From an uncultured bacterium (GTDB taxonomy: Bacteria; Bacillota; Clostridia; Lachnospirales; Lachnospiraceae), in the NCBI GenBank assembly GCA_947088515.1, contig CAMUHA010000002.1:1-60626 (forward strand): a DNA stretch of 60,626 nt, given 5' to 3'. Below, one piece after another: positions 24,418 to 33,367 of the stretch. The first letter of the stretch is position 1. Each line of letters begins with the position of its first letter. The position numbers were made by a program, and so were the translations under genes. The notes beneath the pieces were generated by a model that saw only the letters and a list, made by a program, of their open reading frames with translations, had not been told where the DNA came from and made no database searches.

Positions 24418-26127
24418 ATGAGTGAGAATGAGGAAAAAAACAGTGTTTTGAAGGAAGAGACACAGACCATGGTCTCCAGAAACTTTATAGAACAGATGAT
24501 TGATAAGGACCTGGCGGAGGGGGTATATGATACTGTGCACACCAGATTTCCGCCGGAGCCTAATGGATATCTGCATATTGGGCATGCCAAGAGTATCCTT
24601 CTTAACTATGGCCTTGCAAAAGAATATAATGGAAAGTTTAACATGCGCTTTGACGATACCAATCCCACCAAAGAAAATACAGAGTTTGTGGAGTCTATTC
24701 TTGCGGATATTAAGTGGCTGGGGGCGGATTGGGAGGACCGGCTGTTTTTTGCTTCAAACTATTTTGGACAAATGTATGAGGCGGCAGTAAAGCTGATTCG
24801 CAAAGGGTTGGCTTATGTGTCTGACCTTTCTGCAGAAGAAATGAAGGAATACAGGGGAACCCTTACAGAACCGGGAAAGAACGACCCAAGCCGCGGGCGC
24901 AGCATTGAAGAAAACCTTGCTCTTTTCGAAAAGATGAAAAATGGAGAATTTGCGGATGGGGAGAAAACGCTCCGGGCGAAGATAGATATGGCGTCTCCTA
25001 ACATTAATATGCGGGACCCCATTATATATCGTGTGGCCCATATGTCCCATCACAATACCGGGGATGAATGGTGCATTTATCCAATGTATGATTTTGCCCA
25101 TCCCATTGAGGATGCCATTGAGGGTATTACCCATTCTATCTGTACACTGGAGTTTGAAGATCACAGACCCCTTTATGACTGGGTAGTGCGGGAGCTGGAA
25201 TATTCCAATCCTCCCAGGCAGATAGAGTTTGCAAAGATGTACCTGACCAATGTGGTGACAGGGAAGAGATATATTAAGAAACTGGTGGAAGAGGGCATTG
25301 TGGACGGCTGGGACGACCCAAGACTGGTATCCATTGCTGCCTTAAGGAGAAGAGGATTTACACCAGAGTCTGTCAGAATGTTTGTGGAGCTGTGCGGGGT
25401 GTCCAAAAGTAATTCTTCCGCAGACTATGCAATGCTGGAGTATTGTATCAGGGAAGATTTAAAACTAAAGCGTCCTCGTATGATGGCGGCTCTTGACCCT
25501 GTAAAGCTGATAATTGACAACTACCCGGAGGGGCAGGTGGAGATGCTGGAGGCGGCCAACAATCTTGAGAATGAGGAGATGGGAACCAGGCAGATACCAT
25601 TTGGCAGAGAGCTTTACATTGACCGTGAAGATTTTATGGAAGAACCGCCGAAAAAATATTTCCGGCTGTATCCGGGCAATGAAGTGCGCCTGATGAACGC
25701 CTATTTTGTCACATGCACAGGCTGCGTGAAGGATGAACAGGGAAAGGTTATTGAGGTGCACTGCACATATGACCCGGAAACCAAATGCGGCAGTGGATTT
25801 AGCGGACGTAAGGTTAAAGGAACCATTCACTGGGTACCGGCAAAGGAAGCGGTAAAGGCCGAAGTAAGGCTTTATGAAAATATTATTGACGAGGAAAAGG
25901 GCGTATACAATGAGGATGGAAGTCTGAACTTAAATCCCAATTCCCTTACGGTTTTGAAGGAGTGCTTTTTGGAGCCGGCAATTAAAGATGCAAAGCCTTA
26001 TGAAAGCTTCCAGTTTGTGCGACAGGGATATTTCTGTGTGGATGCAAAGGACTCAAAAGAAGGAGCGCTTGTGTTTAACAGAATTGTTTCCCTGAAAAGC
26101 TCTTATGTGTTGCCCAAAAAGGATTAA
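24418..26127 (+). CDS. glnS: Glutaminyl-tRNA synthetase
   Basis: A 569-residue class I synthetase that charges tRNA-Gln. Visible are FPPEPNGYLHIGHAKS (HIGH motif), the GlnRS-typical NMRFDDTNP, and the KMSKS-equivalent GVSKSN. The C-terminal anticodon-binding beta-barrels follow from about residue 350. Many clostridia instead use GatCAB to make Gln-tRNA, so a direct GlnRS is a lineage feature, probably ancient transfer. It starts 20 nt after the GGDEF-EAL gene; the ribosome binding site is weak (GGAGAGG). Confidence 0.95.
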   Translation: MSENEEKNSVLKEETQTMVSRNFIEQMIDKDLAEGVYDTVHTRFPPEPNGYLHIGHAKSILLNYGLAKEYNGKFNMRFDDTNPTKENTEFVESILADIKWLGADWEDRLFFASNYFGQMYEAAVKLIRKGLAYVSDLSAEEMKEYRGTLTEPGKNDPSRGRSIEENLALFEKMKNGEFADGEKTLRAKIDMASPNINMRDPIIYRVAHMSHHNTGDEWCIYPMYDFAHPIEDAIEGITHSICTLEFEDHRPLYDWVVRELEYSNPPRQIEFAKMYLTNVVTGKRYIKKLVEEGIVDGWDDPRLVSIAALRRRGFTPESVRMFVELCGVSKSNSSADYAMLEYCIREDLKLKRPRMMAALDPVKLIIDNYPEGQVEMLEAANNLENEEMGTRQIPFGRELYIDREDFMEEPPKKYFRLYPGNEVRLMNAYFVTCTGCVKDEQGKVIEVHCTYDPETKCGSGFSGRKVKGTIHWVPAKEAVKAEVRLYENIIDEEKGVYNEDGSLNLNPNSLTVLKECFLEPAIKDAKPYESFQFVRQGYFCVDAKDSKEGALVFNRIVSLKSSYVLPKKD

Positions 26128-26134
26128 TAAAGCA

Positions 26135-27604
26135 ATGATGGATTTGGCGATTCAGTTAACGGATGCAAAAGGCAAATGTCTGTATCAGCAGATTTATGAA
26201 TACATCAAAGAGGAAATCAGGAAAGGGAAGCTTCTGGTAGGTGAGAAGCTTCCCTCTGCCCGTTTTCTGGCGGAATATCTGCAGGTGGCCCGGAGTACGG
26301 TGGACTTTGCCTATGGACAGCTGGTGGCGGAAGGATATGTGGAAGCAAGACCCTGTAGGGGATATTTTGTAAGCCCGGCAGAGGATTTATTTCATTTAGC
26401 TGTGGGGATGGAGGAAAAAACACCTGAAAAAGCGGCAGGAAAATCTTCCGTTTTAGACGACAGGGGGGATAAGGAGCTTTTGGGGGAGGAAAGTTTTCCA
26501 ATAAAATACGATTTCTCTCCTCATGCTATAAGCCTGAAGGATTTTCCTTTTGCCACATGGAAGAAAATAACGAAAAATATTTTGGTTGATGCCAACAGCG
26601 AAATGTTTGCGCTGGGGGATGCACAGGGAGACGGGGCGCTTAGGGAAACCATCAGCCGGTACCTCCACTCTTCCAGAGGAGTCAACTGCCTGCCGGAGCA
26701 GATTATTGTGGGGGCGGGGACAGATTATCTTTTTATGCTGCTGGAAAAAATATTAGGACGTCATGTGCCGGTTGCCATGGAGGAACCTACCTACAAACGT
26801 GCCTATAAAGTATTCCAGTCTTTTGCCTATGAGATAGAAGCGATTCCTATGGATGGCAGCGGCATGAATGTGGAAAAGCTCCGGGAAACGAAAGCAAGGG
26901 TGGCGTATGTAATGCCTTCCCGCCAATATCCCACCGGAATTGTTATGCCTATAGGAAGAAGGCTGGAGCTGTTAAAATGGGCCAATGAGGAGGAGGAGCG
27001 TTACCTGATAGAAGACGACTATGACAGTGAGTTCCGGTACAGGGGAAAGCCGATTCCTTCTCTGCAGGCTTCTGATGGGGAAGGCAAAGTGATTTATATG
27101 GGCACATTCTCCAAATCCATTGCGCCTGCCATCCGTGTGGGCTATATGGTGCTTCCCCTAAAGCTTCTTTCTGTTTATAAAGAAAGCTGCGGATTTTATG
27201 CCTCTACGGTTTCGCGTATTGACCAGCGGATTTTAAATGAATTTATAAGGAATGGCTATTTTGAGCGTTACTTAAACAAAATGAGAAAGATATACAGACT
27301 TAGACATGATTTTCTGCTGGGACAGCTATTGGCATTTGAAAAGGAATTTGTGGTTTCCGGTGAAAACGCAGGCCTCCATATTCTTCTTGCCAGCCGCGGG
27401 AAAATACCGGAAGAGGAGCTTTTAAAAGCGGCGGCTAAAGAAGGGATAAAACTGTATGGTATATCGGATGCCTGTATGAGAAAAAGCGGAATTAAGGAAA
27501 CCCCCTATGAGGGGACGGTTCTTTTGGGATATGGCGCACTGGAAGAGCAGGAGTTAGCCTGTGGAATTGCCCTTTTGAAAAAGGCATGGTCTGATTTTTT
27601 ATAA
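26135..27604 (+). CDS. MocR/PdxR-type regulator (GntR helix-turn-helix plus aminotransferase fold)
   Basis: A 489-residue regulator. A GntR winged helix at about 5-75 (LYQQIYEYIKEEIRKGKL, then LPSARFLAEYLQVARSTV) is joined to a fold-type I PLP domain (about 125-485) with the cofactor lysine in GTFSKSIAPAIRVGY and the Asp in EDDYDSEFRY. Such proteins use PLP or PLP-amino acid adducts as effector, often regulating vitamin B6 salvage or amino acid genes. It begins 7 nt after glnS. Two in-frame ATGs (26135 and 26138) are possible. Target unknown. Confidence 0.9.
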   Translation: MMDLAIQLTDAKGKCLYQQIYEYIKEEIRKGKLLVGEKLPSARFLAEYLQVARSTVDFAYGQLVAEGYVEARPCRGYFVSPAEDLFHLAVGMEEKTPEKAAGKSSVLDDRGDKELLGEESFPIKYDFSPHAISLKDFPFATWKKITKNILVDANSEMFALGDAQGDGALRETISRYLHSSRGVNCLPEQIIVGAGTDYLFMLLEKILGRHVPVAMEEPTYKRAYKVFQSFAYEIEAIPMDGSGMNVEKLRETKARVAYVMPSRQYPTGIVMPIGRRLELLKWANEEEERYLIEDDYDSEFRYRGKPIPSLQASDGEGKVIYMGTFSKSIAPAIRVGYMVLPLKLLSVYKESCGFYASTVSRIDQRILNEFIRNGYFERYLNKMRKIYRLRHDFLLGQLLAFEKEFVVSGENAGLHILLASRGKIPEEELLKAAAKEGIKLYGISDACMRKSGIKETPYEGTVLLGYGALEEQELACGIALLKKAWSDFL

Positions 27605-27612
27605 TAAAACAA

Positions 27613-27660
27613 CCTGCTTAAAACGTGCAGAAAGCATTTTAAAAACACGTTTTAGGCAGG
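27613..27660 (+). terminator. Intrinsic terminator after the MocR-type gene
   Basis: A 15-bp stem with one G-U pairs 27613-27627 with 27646-27660 around an 18-nt loop, followed by T-rich CCTTATTACTTTTG. It lies between convergent genes. Confidence 0.65.
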
Positions 27661-27675
27661 CCTTATTACTTTTGT

Positions 27676-28239
27676 CTACACAGAGTCGTTATAGAACTCT
27701 TCTACTTTCTGGGAAGATTCTATGGAAGCGCCTTCAGAAGAAGCGTTTTCTGCGGAAGATTTTGCCAGGGGAGTCTCATCTTTTGCAGGAACCTCCTGTG
27801 AAGCAGTTTCCACTTTTGGGTCAGCGGAAGCATTGTCATCCGCTGTGGTGTCATCTGTTTCATTTTCAGCATTTTTTTCCTTATTGACAGCGGTCAAATC
27901 TGTAAAGTTGGTTTCAGAAACTGACTGGCTTTCAGTAACGGATTTAACAGTATCCTTAACCTGCTGGACAGAGTCAGCAATAACTTCTTTGGCTTTATGA
28001 AAGGCTTCGGAAGCAATGGCCTCCGCCTTATCAAGATTTAAGGATACGTAGGATCGTTCTTTGGTTACGTCAGTGTCCTCATCAAGGTCCTCGCTGAAAT
28101 CATCGAAATCATCATCCGTATCCTCATCTTTGTCTGAGGAAGGAGCGTTGTCTTTCGTCTGGAAATAGTGATATGCACCATAAGCAGCAGCGCCGGCTAC
28201 AGCGGAGAAAAGTAAAAATTTACCAAATTTTTTGGACAT
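27676..28239 (-). CDS. Acidic membrane-anchored protein (YtxH-like), hypothetical
   Basis: A 187-residue protein beginning MSKKFGKFLLFSAVAGAAAYGAYHY, a membrane anchor, followed by a highly acidic Asp/Glu cluster (about 35-58), an amphipathic helix (about 68-102, KAEAIASEAFHKAKEVIADS) and a Ser/Glu/Ala-rich disordered tail. The anchor-plus-helix design resembles YtxH-type stress proteins, but similarity is weak. The start follows AAAGGAG. No domain or partner is recognisable. Function unknown. Confidence 0.7.
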   Translation of the reverse strand: MSKKFGKFLLFSAVAGAAAYGAYHYFQTKDNAPSSDKDEDTDDDFDDFSEDLDEDTDVTKERSYVSLNLDKAEAIASEAFHKAKEVIADSVQQVKDTVKSVTESQSVSETNFTDLTAVNKEKNAENETDDTTADDNASADPKVETASQEVPAKDETPLAKSSAENASSEGASIESSQKVEEFYNDSV

Positions 28240-28361
28240 AAGAGTACTCCTTTCGATTGTTCATCATCTAGTAATATCTTAATACTATTTTGTGGAATTG
28301 AAAAGAGAATATGTATAAAAAATCCATAAAATTTTTATATTACAGTAAACGTCAGAAATGA

Positions 28362-28410
28362 TTGAAGTAAGGCGTCAAATATGGTATAGTTAAATTCGAC
28401 TAATAAAGTC
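28362..28410 (+). promoter_or_regulatory. Promoter and candidate operator of the TetR-family gene
   Basis: TTGAAG (28362-28367) and TATAGT (28385-28390) are 17 bp apart. A dyad GACT-N5-AGTC (28398-28410) sits at the predicted start point, suited to autorepression by the TetR-type protein encoded downstream. Confidence 0.55.
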
Positions 28411-28528
28411 AATAACAGCAATTTGTTCACTGGAAAATTTTAAACTGGCATATAGAATAAAACAAATGAAAATGCAGCATATAACAGGGCAGTGCGCAGC
28501 GGATGCCTGTATATGCAGGGGGAAATAC

Positions 28529-29131
28529 ATGAATGATAAATTCTTTGATTTAAAAAAAGAAAAACAGGACAGGATGATTAATGCTTCCCTTAAGATGTTT
28601 GCGCTTCATGGGTATGCGCATGCAAGCACAGACGATATTGTGAAGGAAGCAGGCATCAGTAAAGGACTGCTGTTTCATTATTTTATCAGCAAGCTGGGAC
28701 TGTATTCTTTTATTTATGATTACAGTGTCAGGTATATGACGCTGGAGCTTTCCACAGGCGTATCGGCAAAAGAGACGGATTATTTTATGCTCATCAGTCA
28801 GATTAAGCTTTCCCAGCTGCAGGTAATGAAAAATTATCCATATATGCTTCAGTTTTTAAACAAGAGCCGGGAGGAAATTGTCAGTGAGGCGCTGGTGGAG
28901 ACAGAGGATAAGCGGGAAGTTCTCTCAGGCCTATACGAAGAAATTCTGCAGCGGGCGGATCTTGTCAGGTTCAAAAAAGAAGCGGATGTGGGGCTGCTTA
29001 CAAAAACCATAGAATATGTGGCAGATGGGCTGATGGCGGAGCATTTCAGAGAAAGCTCCTTCCAACCGGAAATATATTATGGGGAAGTGAAGCAGTATCT
29101 TGACATGATGAAAACCCTTTGTTACATATAA
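28529..29131 (+). CDS. TetR/AcrR family transcriptional regulator
   Basis: A 200-residue regulator with a TetR helix-turn-helix (about 10-56: RMINASLKMFALHGYAHAST, then DDIVKEAGISKGLLFHYF) and a divergent helical ligand-binding domain. ATG 28529 follows a GGGGGA site; an earlier in-frame ATG at 28466 has none. The DUF6062 gene begins 54 nt downstream on the same strand and is the most likely co-regulated target. The ligand is unknown. Confidence 0.88.
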   Translation: MNDKFFDLKKEKQDRMINASLKMFALHGYAHASTDDIVKEAGISKGLLFHYFISKLGLYSFIYDYSVRYMTLELSTGVSAKETDYFMLISQIKLSQLQVMKNYPYMLQFLNKSREEIVSEALVETEDKREVLSGLYEEILQRADLVRFKKEADVGLLTKTIEYVADGLMAEHFRESSFQPEIYYGEVKQYLDMMKTLCYI

Positions 29132-29185
29132 AATTTTGATATCACAGGGGAATGGAATAAAATTACGAAAGGGAAGGGTAGGAAA

Positions 29186-29947
29186 ATGAAAGAGAAGCTT
29201 TACACCATACCGCTAAACGATGCGGTCAATGCAAATGACGAGTGTCCTTTTTGCTATATAGAGAGGGCGGTTGAGCAGGATATTATTGATTTTGTTCTTG
29301 GCTCCGGTTCCTCCTATATGGAAAGTGACGTCAGGGAGGCCACGGACAAGGCGGGATTTTGCCGGGAGCATTTTAAAAAGATGTTTGATTATGGCAACAC
29401 GCTGGGGAACGGATGGATTTTAAAGACTCATTACATGCAGATGAATAAAGAGATGAAGGAGCAGTTTAAGAAATTTACGCCTTCTAAATCCACGCTTATG
29501 GGAAAATTTAAGAAAAGCGCCGAGAGAGAAAATCCAATTGGCATGTGGGTACAGGAGAAAGAAAAGTCCTGTTATATCTGCAACCGTTTTTCGGATACTT
29601 ATGACAGATATATGGATACCTTCTTTTATATGTATAAAAATGATGGGGATTTTAGAAACAGGATAAAGGAAAGTAAGGGTTTTTGCCTGCATCATTTTGG
29701 CGACTTGTGTGAATATTCGGAAACACGATTAAATGATAAGGAGAAAAAGGAATTTTATCCTGCCATATTTGCCCTGATGGAAAAAAATATGGAGCGTCTG
29801 CAGGAGGATGTGTCCTGGCTGGTGGAAAAATTTGATTACCGTTATAAGGATGCGGACTGGAAAAACTCCAAGGATGCCGTGCAGAGAGGAATGCAGAAGT
29901 TAAAGGGTGGTTATCCGGCGGATGAACCATATAAAATGAATAAATAA
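29186..29947 (+). CDS. DUF6062 family protein, Cys/His-rich
   Basis: A 253-residue soluble protein with two similar modules, each pairing a CxxC with a later CxxH: CPFC near residue 20 with CREH near 58, and CYIC near 130 with CLHH near 168. This suggests two metal sites or redox-active thiol pairs. I recognise it as DUF6062, a family without assigned function. It follows a TetR-type gene and precedes a terminator, so the two probably form one unit. The repeated CxxC/CxxH layout hints at an internal duplication. Confidence 0.8.
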   Translation: MKEKLYTIPLNDAVNANDECPFCYIERAVEQDIIDFVLGSGSSYMESDVREATDKAGFCREHFKKMFDYGNTLGNGWILKTHYMQMNKEMKEQFKKFTPSKSTLMGKFKKSAERENPIGMWVQEKEKSCYICNRFSDTYDRYMDTFFYMYKNDGDFRNRIKESKGFCLHHFGDLCEYSETRLNDKEKKEFYPAIFALMEKNMERLQEDVSWLVEKFDYRYKDADWKNSKDAVQRGMQKLKGGYPADEPYKMNK

Positions 29948-29963
29948 TCTGATGGTTTAAAAG

Positions 29964-29991
29964 CCGGTTCGCACAAGGCGAACCGGTTTTT
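29964..29991 (+). terminator. Intrinsic terminator after the DUF6062 gene
   Basis: CCGGTTCG (29964-29971) pairs perfectly with CGAACCGG (29979-29986), followed by TTTTTA. Confidence 0.85.
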
Positions 29992-30038
29992 ATGACGCAC
30001 AGGGGCGCATAAGGATACTGGCATCAGATGGATTTATA

Positions 30039-30518
30039 TTAAAACCATCCGGCCGTTTTGCCTATCCAGTAACAAAGTCCCAGTATCCAGCTGGTAAAAA
30101 TACCATAGAGAATGACAGGACCGGCTATGGTGAATATTTTACAGCCAATGCCAAACACCTGACCTTCCTTTTTAAATTCAACGGCAGGTGCGGCTACGGA
30201 ATTGGCAAAGCCTGTAATGGGAACCAAAGCGCCAGCGCCGCCAAATTTTACAATAGATGGATAAATGTTAAGTCCTGTTAAAACAACGCTTGTAAATACG
30301 AGAATCAGGGAACAGAAACTGCCTGCAGTTTCTTTATCCATTCCCATCCGGCTGCCTGCAAAGTTTAACAAAGCCTGCCCCACAATACAAATCATTCCGC
30401 CTGTAATAAATGCTTTCAGCATCTGCAGATACAGGTTGTGGGTGGGGGTTATTTTTTTTACATATTCTTCGTAATCTTTTTCCAGTGAAATCTGTTCCTG
30501 GCTTTTGCTCTCGCTCAT
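30039..30518 (-). CDS. spoVAC: Stage V sporulation protein AC
   Basis: A 159-residue membrane protein of the SpoVA channel in the spore inner membrane, which takes up dipicolinic acid during sporulation and releases it in germination. It has a short charged N-terminus (EKDYEEYVKKITPTHNL) and four membrane segments, with the family signature GLNIYPSIVKFGGAGALVPITGFANSV. ATG 30518 follows AGGAGG; an upstream in-frame ATG (30593) lacks a site. Unlike the usual spoVACDE order, it stands alone on the minus strand about 2.9 kb from spoVAD. Confidence 0.93.
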   Translation of the reverse strand: MSESKSQEQISLEKDYEEYVKKITPTHNLYLQMLKAFITGGMICIVGQALLNFAGSRMGMDKETAGSFCSLILVFTSVVLTGLNIYPSIVKFGGAGALVPITGFANSVAAPAVEFKKEGQVFGIGCKIFTIAGPVILYGIFTSWILGLCYWIGKTAGWF

Positions 30519-30620
30519 TGTATGCCTCCTGGTGTTGGATTTGCTTGTTAAATAGTGATATATATTTTTGATGTTTTGAGAAAAAATATTCATAAGAAAA
30601 TATTAACTTTTGGAACGTTC

Positions 30621-30649
30621 TTGTAGATTTTTGTCAGGAATGATACAAT
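30621..30649 (+). promoter_or_regulatory. Promoter of the MBOAT/SGNH operon
   Basis: TTGTAG (30621-30626) and TACAAT (30644-30649) are 17 bp apart, 84 nt before the MBOAT start. Confidence 0.55.
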
Positions 30650-30732
30650 AAATGTCAATGGACGTTTTCATGCTGGTTTTATTTAAGCAGGCAGCGTCCG
30701 GGGAGTAAAGAGTAGAAAAGCAGGGGAATAAT

Positions 30733-32112
30733 ATGGTTAGTTTTTCCAGTTTGGAGTTTATATTCCGGTTTTTGCCAGTTTTTTTAATTTTATATTTTGT
30801 TATGCCGGCAAGATACAGGGAAGGGGTTCTGCTTGCGGGCAGTCTTGTATTTTATGCGGTGGGAGAGCCGGTTTTCATTTTGCTGCTGCTTGGGGCAACA
30901 GCAGTTAACTGCTGCTTTGCAAAAGCAGTAGTTAAGGCGGGAGAGGGTTTTGCGCCTCATGAATGGCAGAAGAAAAAGCAGAGAAATCTTATGATAGCCG
31001 CAGTTGTGATTGATGCCGCCTTGCTGGTTGGCTTTAAATTTCTTGCGGTTTTTGTGGACAATGCCTTACTCCCTCTTGGCATCAGCTTTTATGTGTTTAA
31101 GATGATTTCTTTCCAGGCGGATTTGGTGAGAGGAGAGGTATGGGGCAAGCCAAAGTTTTACCATGTGGCGTTGTACTTTACCGTGTTTCCGCAAGTGGTG
31201 TCAGGGCCGATTATGCGTTATCAGGATGGAGAGTTTGACTTAGAGCGGACCTGCAGCCTGGAACAGTTTGAGGACGGGCTCAAATATTTTGCCGCCGGAC
31301 TTGGGATGAAGGTGTTGCTTGCAGACCGGCTGGCAATCTTATGGAATGATTTACAGATGATAGGATTCCAAAGTATTTCCACACCCTTGGCATGGTTTGG
31401 GGCGGCGGGGTACTCTTTACAGTTATATTTTGATTTTTGGGGATATTCCCTTATGGCTTCCGGGCTGATGGTAATGCTTGGCTTTAATTTTATTGAAAAC
31501 TTTCGTCATCCCTATGGGGCAAAAAGTATTTCCGACTTTTACAGAAGGTGGCATATAACACTGGGGAGCTGGTTCCGTGATTATGTTTACATACCGCTGG
31601 GAGGGAGCCGCTGCAAAAATAATGCAAGAATGGCAATCAATCTTGCGGCAGTATGGCTGCTTACCGGTTTCTGGCATGGGAATGGGATTAATTTTATAAT
31701 CTGGGGCGGTGTGCTGGGACTTTTAATAATTTTGGAAAAACTGGTATATGGAAAGTATCTTTCAAAGGCGCCAGTGATTGGAAATCTCTATGTGCTTTTT
31801 GTAATTCCCCTTACATGGGTGGTATTTGCCATAACAGATTTAAAACAGCTTTTGGTATACTTTGGCCGTTTGTTTCCTTTTATCGGGGGACCGGGAATAG
31901 CGGTGAACCAGCAGGACATTATGCGGTATGGAAAAAACTACAGCATTTATTTTATCGTAGGAATTGTACTTAGCATTCCGGCTGTGTTCCGTTTTTTTGA
32001 AAAGCACAAAAAAAATCCTGCCATGGCCCTGGCTCTTGCGGCAGTATTTTGGGTATCTGTTTACTATCTTTCCTGCAGTGCGGGAAACCCATTTATGTAT
32101 CTGAAGTTTTAG
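30733..32112 (+). CDS. MBOAT family O-acyltransferase
   Basis: A 459-residue membrane-bound O-acyltransferase with about 11 membrane segments, related to AlgI/DltB-type enzymes that move acyl groups across the membrane for O-acetylation of surface polysaccharides. Family marks are the cytoplasmic-side SDFYRRWHITLGSWFRDYVYIPLGG block and the putative catalytic His in LTGFWHG (written here in two pieces). The SGNH protein that follows 23 nt later is the usual transferase partner in such pairs. The acceptor polymer is unknown. Confidence 0.92.
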   Translation: MVSFSSLEFIFRFLPVFLILYFVMPARYREGVLLAGSLVFYAVGEPVFILLLLGATAVNCCFAKAVVKAGEGFAPHEWQKKKQRNLMIAAVVIDAALLVGFKFLAVFVDNALLPLGISFYVFKMISFQADLVRGEVWGKPKFYHVALYFTVFPQVVSGPIMRYQDGEFDLERTCSLEQFEDGLKYFAAGLGMKVLLADRLAILWNDLQMIGFQSISTPLAWFGAAGYSLQLYFDFWGYSLMASGLMVMLGFNFIENFRHPYGAKSISDFYRRWHITLGSWFRDYVYIPLGGSRCKNNARMAINLAAVWLLTGFWHGNGINFIIWGGVLGLLIILEKLVYGKYLSKAPVIGNLYVLFVIPLTWVVFAITDLKQLLVYFGRLFPFIGGPGIAVNQQDIMRYGKNYSIYFIVGIVLSIPAVFRFFEKHKKNPAMALALAAVFWVSVYYLSCSAGNPFMYLKF

Positions 32113-32135
32113 TATGTTATATGAGGAATATAAAG

Positions 32136-33284
32136 ATGAATTTTATAAAAAAATGTCCCCTGTTTTTTTTACTGCTTACCACTGGTATACTGTTTTCCCT
32201 GATAGGGATAGGAGGAATGGGGAATGTCTATGCAGGGCAGGAATATGACCCATTAAAAGCGCCGGTTTTGTCAGTGATGTTTACAGCCATGAAAGACGGT
32301 ATTTATCCATGGCAGATATTTTCAGGGGAACATACACAGACAATGGTAATGGGAGATTCGTCACAGAGAATGCCGGAAAATGATATGGCGTCTTTGCCGG
32401 AAGAAGAAAAAGAGGATAGCGGTCAGGATAATGTATCGGCTTCCATACAGATAGATGAGGCGGCAAAAGGAGAGAGCGGGCATAATTCAAAAAAAGACGG
32501 TATTTTTTCCAAGGCGCTGGGGGATGCCATGAGCGGAGTGGAAGAAGGAGCAAAAAAAGCGGAGGAAGAAGTTGATAAGCTGGAGCGGTTAGTGCCTCTT
32601 AGGGAAAGTACCCATGAGGAATATATAAACCACATATCTGCAGATATTTATGGAGATGCAGGCATCATACGGGCGGCAGAATATGAGTTCGGCAATGTGG
32701 ATGAGAGCTACTTTGATGACGCTATGTTTATTGGGGATTCCAGAACAGTAGGACTTAGGGATTACACAGATTTGTCAAAGCATGCGGACTTCTTCTGTGA
32801 AACTTCACTTACCATTTATCAGGCGCTGGAAGAGGATTTTGATGGTGTGGGAACCATCCGGGATGCAATTGCCAAAAAAAATTACGGAAAAATATATATA
32901 ATGGTGGGAATCAATGAGCTGGGACGAGGCACCACAGAAAATTTCATGGAGGAGTATACAAAAACGATAGACACGCTCCGGGAACTGGTGCCGGAGGCTA
33001 AAATCTTTATCCAGGGAATTATGCGGGTGGCAAAAGAAAAAGACAGCAAGGACGCAATATTTAATAACAGCAATATTAATGCAAGAAATAACGCGATAGC
33101 CACGCTTGCAGACAATAGAAACATTTTTTATATAGATGTGAATGAAGCTGTCTGCGATGAGGAGGGAAACCTGAATTCAGAATATACCTTTGACCAAATC
33201 CATTTGTTGGGGGCATATAATTCCCTGTGGAAAGAATTTTTATTATCCCATGGCGTGGATGACAAGGACAAAACGGAAAAATAA
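32136..33284 (+). CDS. SGNH/GDSL-type hydrolase or acyltransferase, exported
   Basis: A 382-residue protein with an N-terminal signal/anchor (about 10-32), a disordered linker, and a C-terminal SGNH domain (about 190-375) with block I IGDSRTVGL (Ser nucleophile), block III GINELG and block V DQIHLLG (Asp-His). Paired with MBOAT acyltransferases, such proteins usually transfer or remove acetyl groups on extracellular polymers, as AlgX or PatB do. The start ATG 32136 follows TGAGGA; longer in-frame readings overlap the MBOAT gene. Confidence 0.85.
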   Translation: MNFIKKCPLFFLLLTTGILFSLIGIGGMGNVYAGQEYDPLKAPVLSVMFTAMKDGIYPWQIFSGEHTQTMVMGDSSQRMPENDMASLPEEEKEDSGQDNVSASIQIDEAAKGESGHNSKKDGIFSKALGDAMSGVEEGAKKAEEEVDKLERLVPLRESTHEEYINHISADIYGDAGIIRAAEYEFGNVDESYFDDAMFIGDSRTVGLRDYTDLSKHADFFCETSLTIYQALEEDFDGVGTIRDAIAKKNYGKIYIMVGINELGRGTTENFMEEYTKTIDTLRELVPEAKIFIQGIMRVAKEKDSKDAIFNNSNINARNNAIATLADNRNIFYIDVNEAVCDEEGNLNSEYTFDQIHLLGAYNSLWKEFLLSHGVDDKDKTEK

Positions 33285-33367
33285 TAATGACAAAGGAATA
33301 ATGGAAAACGAATAAAAATCTCCGGATGGTAAAAACTAACTAAAAGTTAATCATCGGGAGGTTTTTT

